From Kosakonia radicincitans DSM 16656 (lineage in GTDB: Bacteria; Pseudomonadota; Gammaproteobacteria; Enterobacterales; Enterobacteriaceae), in the NCBI RefSeq assembly GCF_000280495.2, contig NZ_CP018016.1:1-64000 (forward strand): a DNA stretch of 64,000 nt, written 5' to 3'. The notes under the pieces are model-generated. The model worked only from the letters and a program-made list of their open reading frames with translations, searched no databases and had not been told where the DNA came from. Below, piece after piece: positions 24,318 to 33,021 of the stretch (position 1 is its first letter; every line of letters begins with the position of its first letter). The translations under genes were made by a program, and so were the position numbers.

Positions 24318-24378
24318 TATTTATTGGACGAAATTTTGACCTTGATCCATACTCAATGCGGGAAAAAACGCCTGAAAA

Positions 24379-24407
24379 TTGCGCGGCGGCCTGTTTCCGC
24401 GTATAGT
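24379..24407 (+). promoter_or_regulatory. Promoter of istR-1
   Basis: TTGCGC at 24379-24384, a 17-base spacer, then TATAGT at 24402-24407, placing the start near G24414. It does not overlap the LexA box, consistent with the constitutive expression of IstR-1 in E. coli. Confidence 0.75.
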
Positions 24408-24413
24408 TCCACT

Positions 24414-24489
24414 GTTGACGTAACGCAGTGTGTTTGCGGCCACCAACCGCAAAAAACTGTATAAAAACCTCGCTCCGGCGGGGTTTTTT
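24414..24489 (+). ncRNA. istR: IstR-1 antisense RNA
   Basis: A predicted RNA of about 76 nt (E. coli IstR-1 is about 75 nt). It begins GTTGACG, contains the 14-base block complementary to the tisAB leader, and ends in a terminator: CCTCGC (24468-24473), loop TCCG, GCGGGG (24478-24483), then a T6 run. Its place between the LexA box and ivbL matches E. coli. It restrains TisB synthesis in the absence of SOS induction. Confidence 0.88.
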
Positions 24490-24618
24490 GTTTTCAGCGG
24501 CTGCATAACCAAACGTGATCCGCCGCGCAGTTTTCTGCGGGTGCGTAAAAAGCAGTTGTCGGCGACGAAATCCTGTGTTTGTATAAATCCTGTTAATTAC
24601 ATGACAGACAGGTCCCTA

Positions 24619-24717
24619 ATGAACGCTTCCACAATGTCGATGAACCTACTAAAAACCGCGCATAACGCCGCGGTGGTCGTCGTGCGTGTGGTGGTGGTCG
24701 TCGGCAATGCGCCGTAG
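24619..24717 (+). CDS. ivbL: ilvB operon leader peptide IvbL
   Basis: A 32-residue leader peptide ending AAVVVVRVVVVVGNAP, identical over this stretch to E. coli IvbL. The run of Val codons stalls ribosomes when valyl-tRNA (and leucyl-tRNA) is short, which favours the antiterminator and lets ilvBN be transcribed. The attenuator hairpin lies 26 bases after the stop codon. Confidence 0.96.
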   Translation: MNASTMSMNLLKTAHNAAVVVVRVVVVVGNAP

Positions 24718-24742
24718 GGTCCGGAACAACACACGATTCCAA

Positions 24743-24773
24743 AACCCCGCCGGCGCAAACCGGCGGGGTTTTT
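24743..24773 (+). terminator. Attenuator of the ilvBN operon
   Basis: AACCCCGCCGG (24743-24753), a 6-base loop, CCGGCGGGGTT (24760-24770), then further T's. A strong intrinsic terminator between ivbL and ilvB that acts as the attenuator controlled by translation of the Val-rich leader. Confidence 0.93.
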
Positions 24774-24820
24774 CGTTTAACCCCCTCCGGAAAGCTGGCC
24801 CAGAAGAAAAGGACTGGAGC

Positions 24821-26509
24821 ATGGCAAGTTCGGGCAGCACATCACAACCCACGCGCTACACTGGCGCGCAACTGATTGTTCATTTACTGGAACGACAGGG
24901 CATCACCACGGTAACCGGCATTCCTGGCGGTACGGTTCTGCCGCTGTACGACGCGCTCAGCCAGAGCAAACAGATTCGCCATGTGCTGGCGCGCCACGAG
25001 CAGGGCGCAGGTTTTATTGCGCAGGGCATGGCGCGTACGCAGGGTAAACCGGCGGTATGTCTGGCCTGTAGCGGGCCGGGTGCGACCAACCTGGTGACCG
25101 CCATCGCCGATGCGCGCCTCGACTCCATCCCGCTGGTTTGCATTACCGGCCAGGTACCCGCCTCGATGATCGGCACCGATGCGTTTCAGGAAGTGGACAC
25201 TTACGGCATCTCTATCCCCATCACCAAACACAACTACCTGGTGCGTGACATCGCCGAACTGCCGCAGGTAATTTGCGATGCGTTTCGCATTGCGCAGTCC
25301 GGCCGCCCTGGCCCGGTGTGGATAGATATTCCTAAAGATGTGCAGACGGCGGAAATCACCCTGAGCGAACTGCCGGAACCTGGCTACAAAACCCCGGCCC
25401 CGGCCTGGAATGCGCAGGCGGTGCGCGAAGCCGCAGAGATGATCAATGCCGCGCAGCGTCCGGTGCTCTATCTCGGTGGCGGGGTAATCAATGCGCCGCA
25501 GCAGATTCGTCATCTGGCGGAGAAAGCCAACCTGCCGACCACCATGACGCTGATGGCGCTCGGCATGCTGCCGAAGCAACACCCGCTGTCGCTGGGCATG
25601 CTGGGGATGCATGGCGCACGCAGCACCAACTTTATCCTGCAAGAGGCGGATTTACTGGTGGTGCTTGGGGCGCGTTTTGATGACCGGGCAATTGGTAAAA
25701 CAGAGCAGTTCTGCCCGAATGCCAAAATTATCCATGTCGATATCGACCGCGCGGAGCTGGGCAAAGTGAAGCAGGCGCATGTAGCGATCCAGGGCGATGT
25801 CGGCGAAGTGCTTGACGCGCTGATCCCGCACGTTGAGGCGCACTCCCGCCACGCCTGGCGTAACACGGTTGAGCAACTGCAACGCGAGTTTCCGGGCGCC
25901 ATTCCGCAGGGCGGCGATCCGCTGAGCCACTACGGTCTGATCAACGCCGTTGCGGCTTGCGTTGATGATAACGCCATTATTACGACCGATGTGGGCCAGC
26001 ACCAGATGTGGACGGCACAGGCGTACCCGCTTAACCGCCCGCGTCAGTGGCTGACTTCCGGCGGCCTGGGCACCATGGGTTTTGGTCTCCCTGCCGCCAT
26101 TGGTGCCGCGCTGGCGAACCCGGATCGCAAAGTTATCTGCTTCTCCGGCGATGGCAGCCTGATGATGAACATTCAGGAAATGGCCACCGCCGCAGAGAAT
26201 AACCTCGATGTGAAGATAGTGTTGATGAACAACGAAGCACTGGGGTTGGTTCACCAGCAGCAGAGCCTGTTTTATAAATCTGGCGTGTTTGCGGCAACCT
26301 ATCCGGGGATGGTTAATTTTATGCAGATCGCCGCAGGTTTCGGCCTGCAAACGTGTGATTTAAACGCCGCAGCCGATCCGCAGGCCGCGTTGCAGGAGAT
26401 CATCGCCCGTCCTGGCCCGGCGTTGATCCATGTCCGTATCGACCCGCAAGAAAAAGTTTATCCGATGGTACCGCCGGGCGCGGCAAATACAGAAATGGTG
26501 GGGGAATAA
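24821..26509 (+). CDS. ilvB: Acetolactate synthase I, large subunit
   Basis: ThDP- and FAD-dependent enzyme condensing pyruvate to acetolactate (or with 2-oxobutyrate) in valine, leucine and isoleucine synthesis. 562 residues from MASSGS, as in E. coli. The catalytic Glu lies in RHEQGAGFIAQGMAR. The ThDP/Mg motif begins GDGSLMMNIQE and ends NNEALGL. Upstream in-frame codons overlap the attenuator and are not the start. ilvN follows after 3 bases. Confidence 0.98.
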   Translation: MASSGSTSQPTRYTGAQLIVHLLERQGITTVTGIPGGTVLPLYDALSQSKQIRHVLARHEQGAGFIAQGMARTQGKPAVCLACSGPGATNLVTAIADARLDSIPLVCITGQVPASMIGTDAFQEVDTYGISIPITKHNYLVRDIAELPQVICDAFRIAQSGRPGPVWIDIPKDVQTAEITLSELPEPGYKTPAPAWNAQAVREAAEMINAAQRPVLYLGGGVINAPQQIRHLAEKANLPTTMTLMALGMLPKQHPLSLGMLGMHGARSTNFILQEADLLVVLGARFDDRAIGKTEQFCPNAKIIHVDIDRAELGKVKQAHVAIQGDVGEVLDALIPHVEAHSRHAWRNTVEQLQREFPGAIPQGGDPLSHYGLINAVAACVDDNAIITTDVGQHQMWTAQAYPLNRPRQWLTSGGLGTMGFGLPAAIGAALANPDRKVICFSGDGSLMMNIQEMATAAENNLDVKIVLMNNEALGLVHQQQSLFYKSGVFAATYPGMVNFMQIAAGFGLQTCDLNAAADPQAALQEIIARPGPALIHVRIDPQEKVYPMVPPGAANTEMVGE

Positions 26510-26512
26510 GCC

Positions 26513-26797
26513 ATGCAAACAACTGATAACGTCATTCTCGAACTCACCGTGCGTAACCATCCGGGCGTCATGACGCATGTTTGCGGGCTGTTCGCGCGCC
26601 GAGCATTCAACGTGGAAGGTATTCTCTGTTTACCGCTACAAAATGGCGAACAGAGCCGCATCTGGCTACAGGTTGCCAACGACCAGCGGCTGGAGCAGAT
26701 GATAAGCCAGATCGACAAACTGGAAGATGTGGTGCAAATCATCCGTCACCAGAGCGATCCGGGCGTGTTTAACAAACTGGGGCTGTTCTTCGAGTAA
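26513..26797 (+). CDS. ilvN: Acetolactate synthase I, regulatory subunit
   Basis: 94-residue ACT-domain subunit that activates IlvB and confers valine feedback inhibition. The ACT pattern [25 protein letters not shown] is clear. It lies 3 bases after ilvB. In E. coli the uhp operon follows; here yicN comes next, so uhpABCT is absent at this locus. Confidence 0.97.
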   Translation: MQTTDNVILELTVRNHPGVMTHVCGLFARRAFNVEGILCLPLQNGEQSRIWLQVANDQRLEQMISQIDKLEDVVQIIRHQSDPGVFNKLGLFFE

Positions 26798-26822
26798 TCG
26801 CGCTATTTATGCGAAGCGCCCG

Positions 26823-26860
26823 GTAAGCCGATAATTAACTGTCGGCTTACGGCTGTTTTT
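26823..26860 (+). terminator. Terminator of the ilvBN operon
   Basis: GTAAGCCGA (26823-26831) pairs with TCGGCTTAC (26842-26850), followed by GGCTGTTTTT. Confidence 0.8.
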
Positions 26861-26923
26861 ACGGCTGTGCGTCAGAGGGGATTTCCCCGTATGATGAGCC
26901 TCTTTTACGCACCGGGAGCAGGT

Positions 26924-27376
26924 ATGATTTGGTTGATGTTGGCAACGCTGGTGGTTGTTTTTGTGATTGGCTTCAGAGTGTTAACCTCTGATTCCCGGCG
27001 GGCGATCCGCCGTCTCACCGACCGGCTTAACATTCAACCCGTTCCGGTGGAATCGATGATGGATCAGATGGGCAAAACGGCGGGCAATGAGTACTTAAGT
27101 TACCTGGCGCGCCCGGATGAAGCACATTTGCAAAATGCGGCGCAGGTGCTGCTGATCTGGCAGGTTTCCATTGTCGATAGCAGCGAACAGAACCTGCAAT
27201 ACTGGCACCGGCTGATGCAAAAAGCGCGGCTTGCCGCGCCGATAACCGATGCGCAGGTGCGTCTGGCACTCGGGTTTTTACGCGAGCTGGAGCCGGATAC
27301 CATCGAACTGAACAACTTCCAACTGCGTTATAACGCCCAGTTTATCCCGCAAGAGGGCGTCCACTGGCTGCACTGA
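26924..27376 (+). CDS. yicN: YicN, DUF1198 protein
   Basis: 150 residues from MIWLML, the E. coli YicN length, with the same C-terminus EGVHWLH. An N-terminal membrane helix (about 2-20) precedes a soluble helical domain (AHLQNAAQVLLIWQ, KARLAAPITDAQVRLALGFLRELEP). The start at 26924 is preferred over in-frame codons 57 bases upstream because it matches the family and follows GGAGCAGGT. Function is unknown. Confidence 0.92.
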   Translation: MIWLMLATLVVVFVIGFRVLTSDSRRAIRRLTDRLNIQPVPVESMMDQMGKTAGNEYLSYLARPDEAHLQNAAQVLLIWQVSIVDSSEQNLQYWHRLMQKARLAAPITDAQVRLALGFLRELEPDTIELNNFQLRYNAQFIPQEGVHWLH

Positions 27377-27474
27377 TCCCCATCATAAAATGAGTTGCCG
27401 AATTGTTAATTGCGTCACAGATGATGAATGTTACACTGCGCGACCTTCACGACGAATAACTAAGCAGGTGACAA

Positions 27475-28653
27475 ATGAGTGAGCAAACTGTGGCGCAACC
27501 GGACGCGGTAACCCGTCCTAACTGGTCAGCCGTTTTCGCGGTGGCTTTTTGCGTTGCCTGTCTGATCACCGTGGAGTTTTTACCGGTGAGCCTGCTGACG
27601 CCAATGGCGCTGGATTTGGGCGTTTCCGAAGGCGTGGCCGGGCAAACGGTCACGGTAACCGCGTTTGTGGCTATGTTTGCCAGCCTGTTTATTACGACGG
27701 TGATCCGCGCCGCCGACAGGCGTTATGTGGTGATCGCCTTTGCGGTACTGCTGACCCTCTCTTGCCTGCTGGTCTCCTTTGCTACTAACTTTACGCTGCT
27801 GCTGGCAGGCCGCGCCTGTCTGGGGCTGGCGCTCGGCGGTTTCTGGGCGATGTCGGCTTCGCTGACCATACGTCTGGTGCCGATGCGTACCGTGCCGAAA
27901 GCGTTGTCGGTGATTTTTGGCGCAGTGTCGATTGCGTTGGTGATCGCCGCGCCGCTGGGCAGTTTCCTCGGCGGCATTATCGGCTGGCGCAATGTCTTTA
28001 ACGGTGCGGCGTTGATGGGAGCGATCTGCATTCTCTGGGTGTGGCGGGCGTTGCCGTCGCTGCCGGGCAAAACCGAACATCACGAGAATATGTTTGGCCT
28101 GCTCAAACGCCCTGGTGTACTGGCGGGCATGATCGCCATCTTTATGGTCTTCGCCGGGCAGTTCTCGTTCTTTACCTATATTCGTCCGGTATATATGAAC
28201 CTGGCCGGGTTTAGCGTCGATGGCTTAACGCTGGTGCTGCTGAGCTTTGGTATCGCCAGCTTTGTCGGGACGTCCTTCTCTTCGGTGGTGATGAAGCGTT
28301 CGGTCAAAATGGCGCTCGCCCTTGCACCGCTGACGCTGGCTGTCAGTGCGCTGGTACTGATTTTGTGGGGCAGCGATAAAGTCGTTGCTGCGGGGATCGC
28401 CATCGTCTGGGGGCTGGGTTTTGCGCTGGTGCCGGTGGGTTGGTCAACCTGGATCACCCGCACGCTTGCCGATCAGGCGGAAAAAGCCGGTTCCATTCAG
28501 GTGGCGGTGATTCAGCTTGCCAATACCTGCGGTGCGGCGATTGGTGGTTTCGCGCTGGACCATTATGGTTTGCTGTCGCCGCTGGTGCTCTCTGGCAGCC
28601 TGATGCTGCTGACCGCGCTGCTGGTGGCGGCGAAGGTGCGGGTAAAAGCGTAA
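27475..28653 (+). CDS. nepI: Purine ribonucleoside efflux pump NepI
   Basis: MFS exporter of inosine and related purine ribonucleosides (E. coli function). 392 residues, 12 helices; the opening TRPNWSAVF, the [19 protein letters not shown] segment and the C-terminal VGWSTWITR with [12 protein letters not shown] are typical. ATG follows AAGCAGGTGACAA. Monocistronic; REP-like sequence follows. Confidence 0.95.
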   Translation: MSEQTVAQPDAVTRPNWSAVFAVAFCVACLITVEFLPVSLLTPMALDLGVSEGVAGQTVTVTAFVAMFASLFITTVIRAADRRYVVIAFAVLLTLSCLLVSFATNFTLLLAGRACLGLALGGFWAMSASLTIRLVPMRTVPKALSVIFGAVSIALVIAAPLGSFLGGIIGWRNVFNGAALMGAICILWVWRALPSLPGKTEHHENMFGLLKRPGVLAGMIAIFMVFAGQFSFFTYIRPVYMNLAGFSVDGLTLVLLSFGIASFVGTSFSSVVMKRSVKMALALAPLTLAVSALVLILWGSDKVVAAGIAIVWGLGFALVPVGWSTWITRTLADQAEKAGSIQVAVIQLANTCGAAIGGFALDHYGLLSPLVLSGSLMLLTALLVAAKVRVKA

Positions 28654-28753
28654 ACGCCACAATTCGCCAGGTGGCGCTGCGCTTACCCGGTCAGAGTGTT
28701 CGCGTATTGCACAGCGCGTAGGCCTGATAAGGCGTTGCCGCCATCGGAGAATG
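28654..28753. repeat. REP-like intergenic sequence between nepI and yicL
   Basis: The convergent gap contains GTGGCGCTGCGCTTACCCGG and AGGCCTGATAAGGCGTTGCCGCC, fragments typical of enterobacterial REP/BIME units (terminal GCCTGATAAG-type motif). It probably shields both mRNAs from 3' decay. Confidence 0.6.
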
Positions 28754-29668
28754 TCACGCCGAGGCGCTGGCGAGCCGCATTTTGCGGCGCGAATCCCAGG
28801 AGATCAGCAGTACCGACGAGACAATCAACAGCGTGCCAAGCCAGTCCGGTAAAGAGAAAGCAACGCCAAGCAGTACCACCGAGAGCAGTGCGCTGCTCAG
28901 CGGTTCCGCGCAGCTCAGAATGCTGGCCTTCGAGCCGCCAATCATCTGCGCGCCTTTCAGATAGAGGCTAAAGGTGAGCGCCGTGCCGATCACCACCAGA
29001 TAGAAGAACGCCATCAGCAGGTGCCCATCTACCGCCACACTTTCCGCTTGCCCGCCAAAAAACGGCGCCAGCATCAGCCCTGCCAGCAACATACTCCAGC
29101 CGACAATCGGCAGTGTGCCGTACCGGGCGATCAGCGCCGAGGGATAAGTGGTATAGAACGCGGCGGAAAACGCCGAAACGATCCCCCACAGCAGCGCTTG
29201 CGGTGAGATAGACAGCGACGTCAGATTGCCGTGCGTCACCAGCAGGAAAGTCCCCATCAGTGAGGTGAAAATCGCCGTAACAACCGGCGTGGTGGGGCGT
29301 GCTTTACGCACCAGCGCAAGCCAGGTCACGATGATCGTGGGCGATAAAAATTGCAGTACCGTGGCGGTAGCGGCGTTGGATTTTTCGATGGTCAGCAAAA
29401 AGGTCAGTTGTACGGTCAGCGCGCCAAACAGTGAGAAGATCAGCAGGCTGATGGCATCTTTACGGTTTTTCAGGATGGCGAAAATTTTATCGCCGTGCAC
29501 AAAAGAGAGCGTAAGCAAAATGATGCCGGTAAACAGCAGCCGCGTCATGGTTAACCACGGTGACGGGATATGACTTTTCTCCATGATGTACTGCGCGCAA
29601 ACCCCGGAACTGCCCCATAACACCGCGGCTGCCAGTACATAAAGCATCCCTTTTTTTGTGGAACCCAT
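28754..29668 (-). CDS. yicL: EamA/DMT transporter YicL
   Basis: 304 residues with ten helices in two EamA halves. It matches E. coli YicL from MGSTKKGML through [19 protein letters not shown] to [11 protein letters not shown] drug/metabolite exporter whose substrate is unknown. It is the last gene of the shared E. coli-like backbone; the sugar-utilisation cluster beyond it is accessory. Confidence 0.94.
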   Translation of the reverse strand: MGSTKKGMLYVLAAAVLWGSSGVCAQYIMEKSHIPSPWLTMTRLLFTGIILLTLSFVHGDKIFAILKNRKDAISLLIFSLFGALTVQLTFLLTIEKSNAATATVLQFLSPTIIVTWLALVRKARPTTPVVTAIFTSLMGTFLLVTHGNLTSLSISPQALLWGIVSAFSAAFYTTYPSALIARYGTLPIVGWSMLLAGLMLAPFFGGQAESVAVDGHLLMAFFYLVVIGTALTFSLYLKGAQMIGGSKASILSCAEPLSSALLSVVLLGVAFSLPDWLGTLLIVSSVLLISWDSRRKMRLASASA

Positions 29669-29740
29669 CTTTTAACCCAACTCTGTCATGCTGATTGCTT
29701 ATTGATAAGGCGCGCATCATAACACATGTACAGAGATTAA

Positions 29741-29774
29741 CCGGAGGCGGCTGAGGGTGACCGCCTCCGGTTTT
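29741..29774 (-). terminator. Terminator after the porin gene
   Basis: CCGGAGGCGG (29741-29750) and CCGCCTCCGG (29761-29770) form a perfect 10-bp stem just past the porin stop codon at 29778. It also has T4 on the plus side. Confidence 0.8.
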
Positions 29775-29777
29775 ACA

Positions 29778-31157
29778 TCAGAACCAGGCTTCCCACATTG
29801 CGCCGACGTTAAACGAATCGAGCGTACTGTCGTCGGTGCCATTGACCCGCGCGGTACGTTTGTTATCCACTTCGCCGCCGGTTACGTAGAAGCGCAGCAT
29901 CGGGCGGAATTCCGGCCCCATCGCAATTGAGATGTTCTGCGACAGCGTCAGTTTCCAGCCGTGGTTATCGCCGCCATTGTCATAGTCGACGCGCTGATAA
30001 CCGGCTTCCAGCCAGGTTGAATGGACATCGTTCCACCAGTGCATCGGACGAATAATCGCGCCATAGTTGCGGCGGTTATCGGCTTTGTTGGCACTGTTAT
30101 CGTAATCGTGGAAGGCCAGCAGGTATTCCACCTGGGTTTGCTGGCTGAACTTGTAGTTGCCTTCGAAGCTGGCGTAAATCGCTGTCAGATCGTCGGTTTT
30201 GTTGAATACGCTGTTGTCCGCGTTATCGGAATAACGGGCAATCACTTTGTTCACACCGTGGTCATAGGTGTGGCTCAGCACCACGCCGCCCTGCCAGGCG
30301 CGCAGGCGGTCTTCGCTTTCGATCGCTTTGGAATCAAAGCCGTAGTTGGCATAGATCTCCAGATCGAGCGGGCCGACCTTCATGCCGTGAATTTTCGAGG
30401 TGACGGCATAGTTACCCTTATCCCCAACGTTCGAACTGCCCGTACAGGTGATGCGTGATGGGTTGGCTTCATCCTCCAGTACTTCCGGGCTACAGGATTC
30501 CACGGCCGCCACGGCAGCTACGTCAAACTGTACGCCGCCAATATCGAAGTTTTTCACCCCGGCGCCCTGACCATCATGGTTCATCCAGAAGTAGTCGTTG
30601 ATGCCCTGTTGCGGACGCTGGTGGAAGTCGCGCCCCGCCCAGAAGTAAGCATTCGGGTTCGAGGCCAGCAGGTTGGTTACCCCGGCATAGGCTTTTTTCA
30701 GGTTAACTTCATCACCCCAGTGATCGAACATGACGTTAACGTCCCAGATCGCGCCATTATCGCCTCTGAATGCCTTGGAGAGCTGGAACTCGCCGCCGTT
30801 GCCTTCGTTACCCAGACGACCAATGGCGGAGGCGCCATTATAGGAACCATCGACGCCGACATATTTCTGATCGCCAGACTGGAAGTGCGCGCCGTAGCGG
30901 GCATAGCCGCTGAATTTCACGCCGTAAGGAATGGCTTTATCCGGCTCCTGGGCGGTGGTTTGTGGTTCAACAATGACATCTGCTTTTTTATTGATGGCGG
31001 CATCCATTTTGGCCTGCCGTTCCGCCAGCGCTTTATCGACCGCTTTGGCGACAATGGCATCGATTTGCTCTTGCGTAAATTCTTGTGCGAAGGCGGAGCC
31101 AGAGCAAAGGGTGGCCGTAACCGCCAGCGCCACTGGAAGTATTTTATTTATTCTCAT
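29778..31157 (-). CDS. LamB-type carbohydrate porin
   Basis: A 459-residue outer-membrane trimeric sugar porin. The signal peptide ends SGSAFA (about 25), followed by a short polar helix rich in Ala/Lys (26-65), which resembles the periplasmic coiled-coil extension of ScrY and BglH. The barrel starts at GVKFSGYARYG and ends with the classic terminal Phe (GAMWEAWF). It is the last gene of the beta-glucoside PTS cluster and probably admits the same oligosaccharides. ScrY/BglH-like is the closest description; substrate unproven. Confidence 0.88.
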   Translation of the reverse strand: MRINKILPVALAVTATLCSGSAFAQEFTQEQIDAIVAKAVDKALAERQAKMDAAINKKADVIVEPQTTAQEPDKAIPYGVKFSGYARYGAHFQSGDQKYVGVDGSYNGASAIGRLGNEGNGGEFQLSKAFRGDNGAIWDVNVMFDHWGDEVNLKKAYAGVTNLLASNPNAYFWAGRDFHQRPQQGINDYFWMNHDGQGAGVKNFDIGGVQFDVAAVAAVESCSPEVLEDEANPSRITCTGSSNVGDKGNYAVTSKIHGMKVGPLDLEIYANYGFDSKAIESEDRLRAWQGGVVLSHTYDHGVNKVIARYSDNADNSVFNKTDDLTAIYASFEGNYKFSQQTQVEYLLAFHDYDNSANKADNRRNYGAIIRPMHWWNDVHSTWLEAGYQRVDYDNGGDNHGWKLTLSQNISIAMGPEFRPMLRFYVTGGEVDNKRTARVNGTDDSTLDSFNVGAMWEAWF

Positions 31158-31194
31158 GGTTATCTCAATTTAGTAAGTTATTCGCAGACAATAG

Positions 31195-31216
31195 TTACCC
31201 TGCGCTGGCAGGGTAA
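31195..31216. promoter_or_regulatory. Hairpin ahead of the porin gene
   Basis: TTACCCTGC (31195-31203), a 4-base loop, GCAGGGTAA (31208-31216). It lies 38 bases upstream of the porin start and is not followed by a T-run on the porin strand, so it looks like an mRNA-stabilising or processing stem, or an operator, and not a terminator. Confidence 0.45.
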
Positions 31217-31303
31217 AAATATTGCCATCACCAAAAACTAATATTTATTTTGTAGAGTCGGGTACAGATTAATTAAGATTTACCGTAATCAATTCTCCAT
31301 TTA

Positions 31304-31621
31304 TTACTGTCGATATAATGAATGCAGTTGAATAATTTCTTCAGATAATTCGCGGGCCAGTAATGACGTCATTAAATGATCCTGGGCATGCACCATAATT
31401 AACGTCATTGGCTGACGGCCTTCACCGGCATCCTGCTCAATCAATTGCGTCTGCATTTTGTGCGCCTGGCGCGAATAACCATCGGCCTCGCGCAGCAGGC
31501 TGCGGGCTTCTTCAATATTGCCCTCCCTGGCCGAGCGCAGTGCCTCAAAGCACAAGCTACGCGACTGTCCGGCGTTGACGATAATTTCCATTACCGCTTC
31601 TTCAAGTGCGACCATAATCAT
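31304..31621 (-). CDS. PTS lactose/cellobiose-family EIIA
   Basis: 105-residue helical EIIA that passes phosphate from HPr to EIIB. The phospho-His is His78 in MVHAQDHLMTS. The ATG overlaps the stop of the upstream glucosidase gene (TAATG), so translation is coupled. Together with the separate EIIB and EIIC proteins it completes a three-protein permease of the cellobiose/chitobiose type. Confidence 0.93.
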   Translation of the reverse strand: MIMVALEEAVMEIIVNAGQSRSLCFEALRSAREGNIEEARSLLREADGYSRQAHKMQTQLIEQDAGEGRQPMTLIMVHAQDHLMTSLLARELSEEIIQLHSLYRQ

Positions 31622-33009
31622 TATTCCTGAGTAAAACCATTAAGCGCGGCGGTGGCGGCAAACCACTCTCCACTTTTCTTAATAGTGCGTTGCTGAGTTG
31701 CCAGATCTAATTGCACAAAACCGTAGCGGTTTTTATATGCGTTACACCATGACCAGTTATCAATAAATGTCCACATATGGTAACCAAGACAATTACAGCC
31801 TTCGCTGATTCCTTTATGTAGCCATTTCAGGTGATCGCGAACAAAGGTAATACGATAACTATCGTTAATTTGTCCGTTTTCAATAAAGCGTTCTTCATTC
31901 TCGACGCCCATACCGTTTTCAGAAATAAAACAGCGTGGGTTGCCATAATTCAGACGCAGATTGGTGAGAATATCGTAAATACCTGGCTCGTAAATTTCCC
32001 ACCCGCGATACGGGTTCATTTTACGGCCTGGCATTTCGTAATAATCAAACAACCACTCTGGCATAAATGGCGCATCGGGATTGACCGCACTGTCCCGGCA
32101 CTTTACCCGCCGCGGCTGGTAATAGTTGATGCCGAGCAGGTCGATTTTCCCTTCTGCAATCAGCGAGATATCTTCCGGCTGGCAGGCGGGGAGCTGATCG
32201 TACTCTTTGAGCAGCGCCACCAGGTCAGCGGGATACTCGCCGCGCAGTACCGGGTCGAGAAAACTGCGGTTAAACAGCAAATCCGCGTGGTGTGCCGCTT
32301 TCACATCCGCAGGATGTTGCGAGCGCGGATAAGACGGCGTCAGGTTCAGCACAATGCCGATGTCGCCGGAGTGGTGCCCGGCGCGAAACGCTCTGACAGC
32401 GCTGGCATGAGCCAGTACCGTGTGGTACGCCACCGTCGCCGCGCGTTTGAAATCCACCACGTTCGGGTAATGGAAATCGTACAGATAGCCGCCTTCGACC
32501 GGAACGATCGGCTCGTTAAAGGTAAACCAGTGCTGCACCCGATCGCCGAACAGCTCAAAGCAGATTTGCGCGTAGCGGCTAAAAGCCTCAACCACTTCAC
32601 GGCTTTCCCAGCCGCCTTTCTCCTGCATCACCATCGGCATGTCGAAGTGAAACAGCGTGATAAACGGCGTAATTCCCTGCGCCAGTAGTTCGTCGATGAC
32701 GTCGTTGTACCAGGCGACAGCCTGCGGATTCACTTCACCGGTTCCATCCGGGATCAGGCGCGACCAGCTCAGCGAAGTACGAAAACTGTTGTGATTAAGC
32801 TGCTTCAACAGCGCGATATCTTGCCGCCAGTGGCGGTAAAACGTCGAGGTTTCCTGCGGCCCAACCTGCTGGTGAAAACGCCACGGTTCGCGAGCAAACC
32901 ACGTATCCCAGGTAGTGGCGCTTTTACCGCCTTGCTGGCTTTCCCCTTCGGTTTGCAGTGCCGAGCAGGCGCTGCCCCACCAGAAGTTTGCGGGAAAAAC
33001 GTATTTCAT
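31621..33009 (-). CDS. 6-phospho-beta-glucosidase (GH1)
   Basis: Cleaves phosphorylated beta-glucosides (cellobiose-, arbutin- or salicin-type) after PTS uptake. 462 residues. The acid/base Glu166 is in FTFNEP, and the nucleophile Glu in FISENGMG is at about 365. GH1 openers FWWGSACSALQTEG and the closing YKNRYGFVQLD are present. It follows EIIC by 12 bases with an AGGAG site and is coupled to EIIA. Aglycone preference is not predictable. Confidence 0.94.
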   Translation of the reverse strand: MKYVFPANFWWGSACSALQTEGESQQGGKSATTWDTWFAREPWRFHQQVGPQETSTFYRHWRQDIALLKQLNHNSFRTSLSWSRLIPDGTGEVNPQAVAWYNDVIDELLAQGITPFITLFHFDMPMVMQEKGGWESREVVEAFSRYAQICFELFGDRVQHWFTFNEPIVPVEGGYLYDFHYPNVVDFKRAATVAYHTVLAHASAVRAFRAGHHSGDIGIVLNLTPSYPRSQHPADVKAAHHADLLFNRSFLDPVLRGEYPADLVALLKEYDQLPACQPEDISLIAEGKIDLLGINYYQPRRVKCRDSAVNPDAPFMPEWLFDYYEMPGRKMNPYRGWEIYEPGIYDILTNLRLNYGNPRCFISENGMGVENEERFIENGQINDSYRITFVRDHLKWLHKGISEGCNCLGYHMWTFIDNWSWCNAYKNRYGFVQLDLATQQRTIKKSGEWFAATAALNGFTQE

Positions 33010-33021
33010 TACCGACTCCTT

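Noticed and set aside
24619..24717. Chance hydrophobic frame before ilvB
   Set aside because: The C-terminal half is identical to E. coli IvbL and is followed by the attenuator, so it is a genuine leader peptide.
31195..31216. Hairpin upstream of the porin as a transcription terminator
   Set aside because: No T-run follows on the porin strand, and the porin seems to belong to the same transcription unit.
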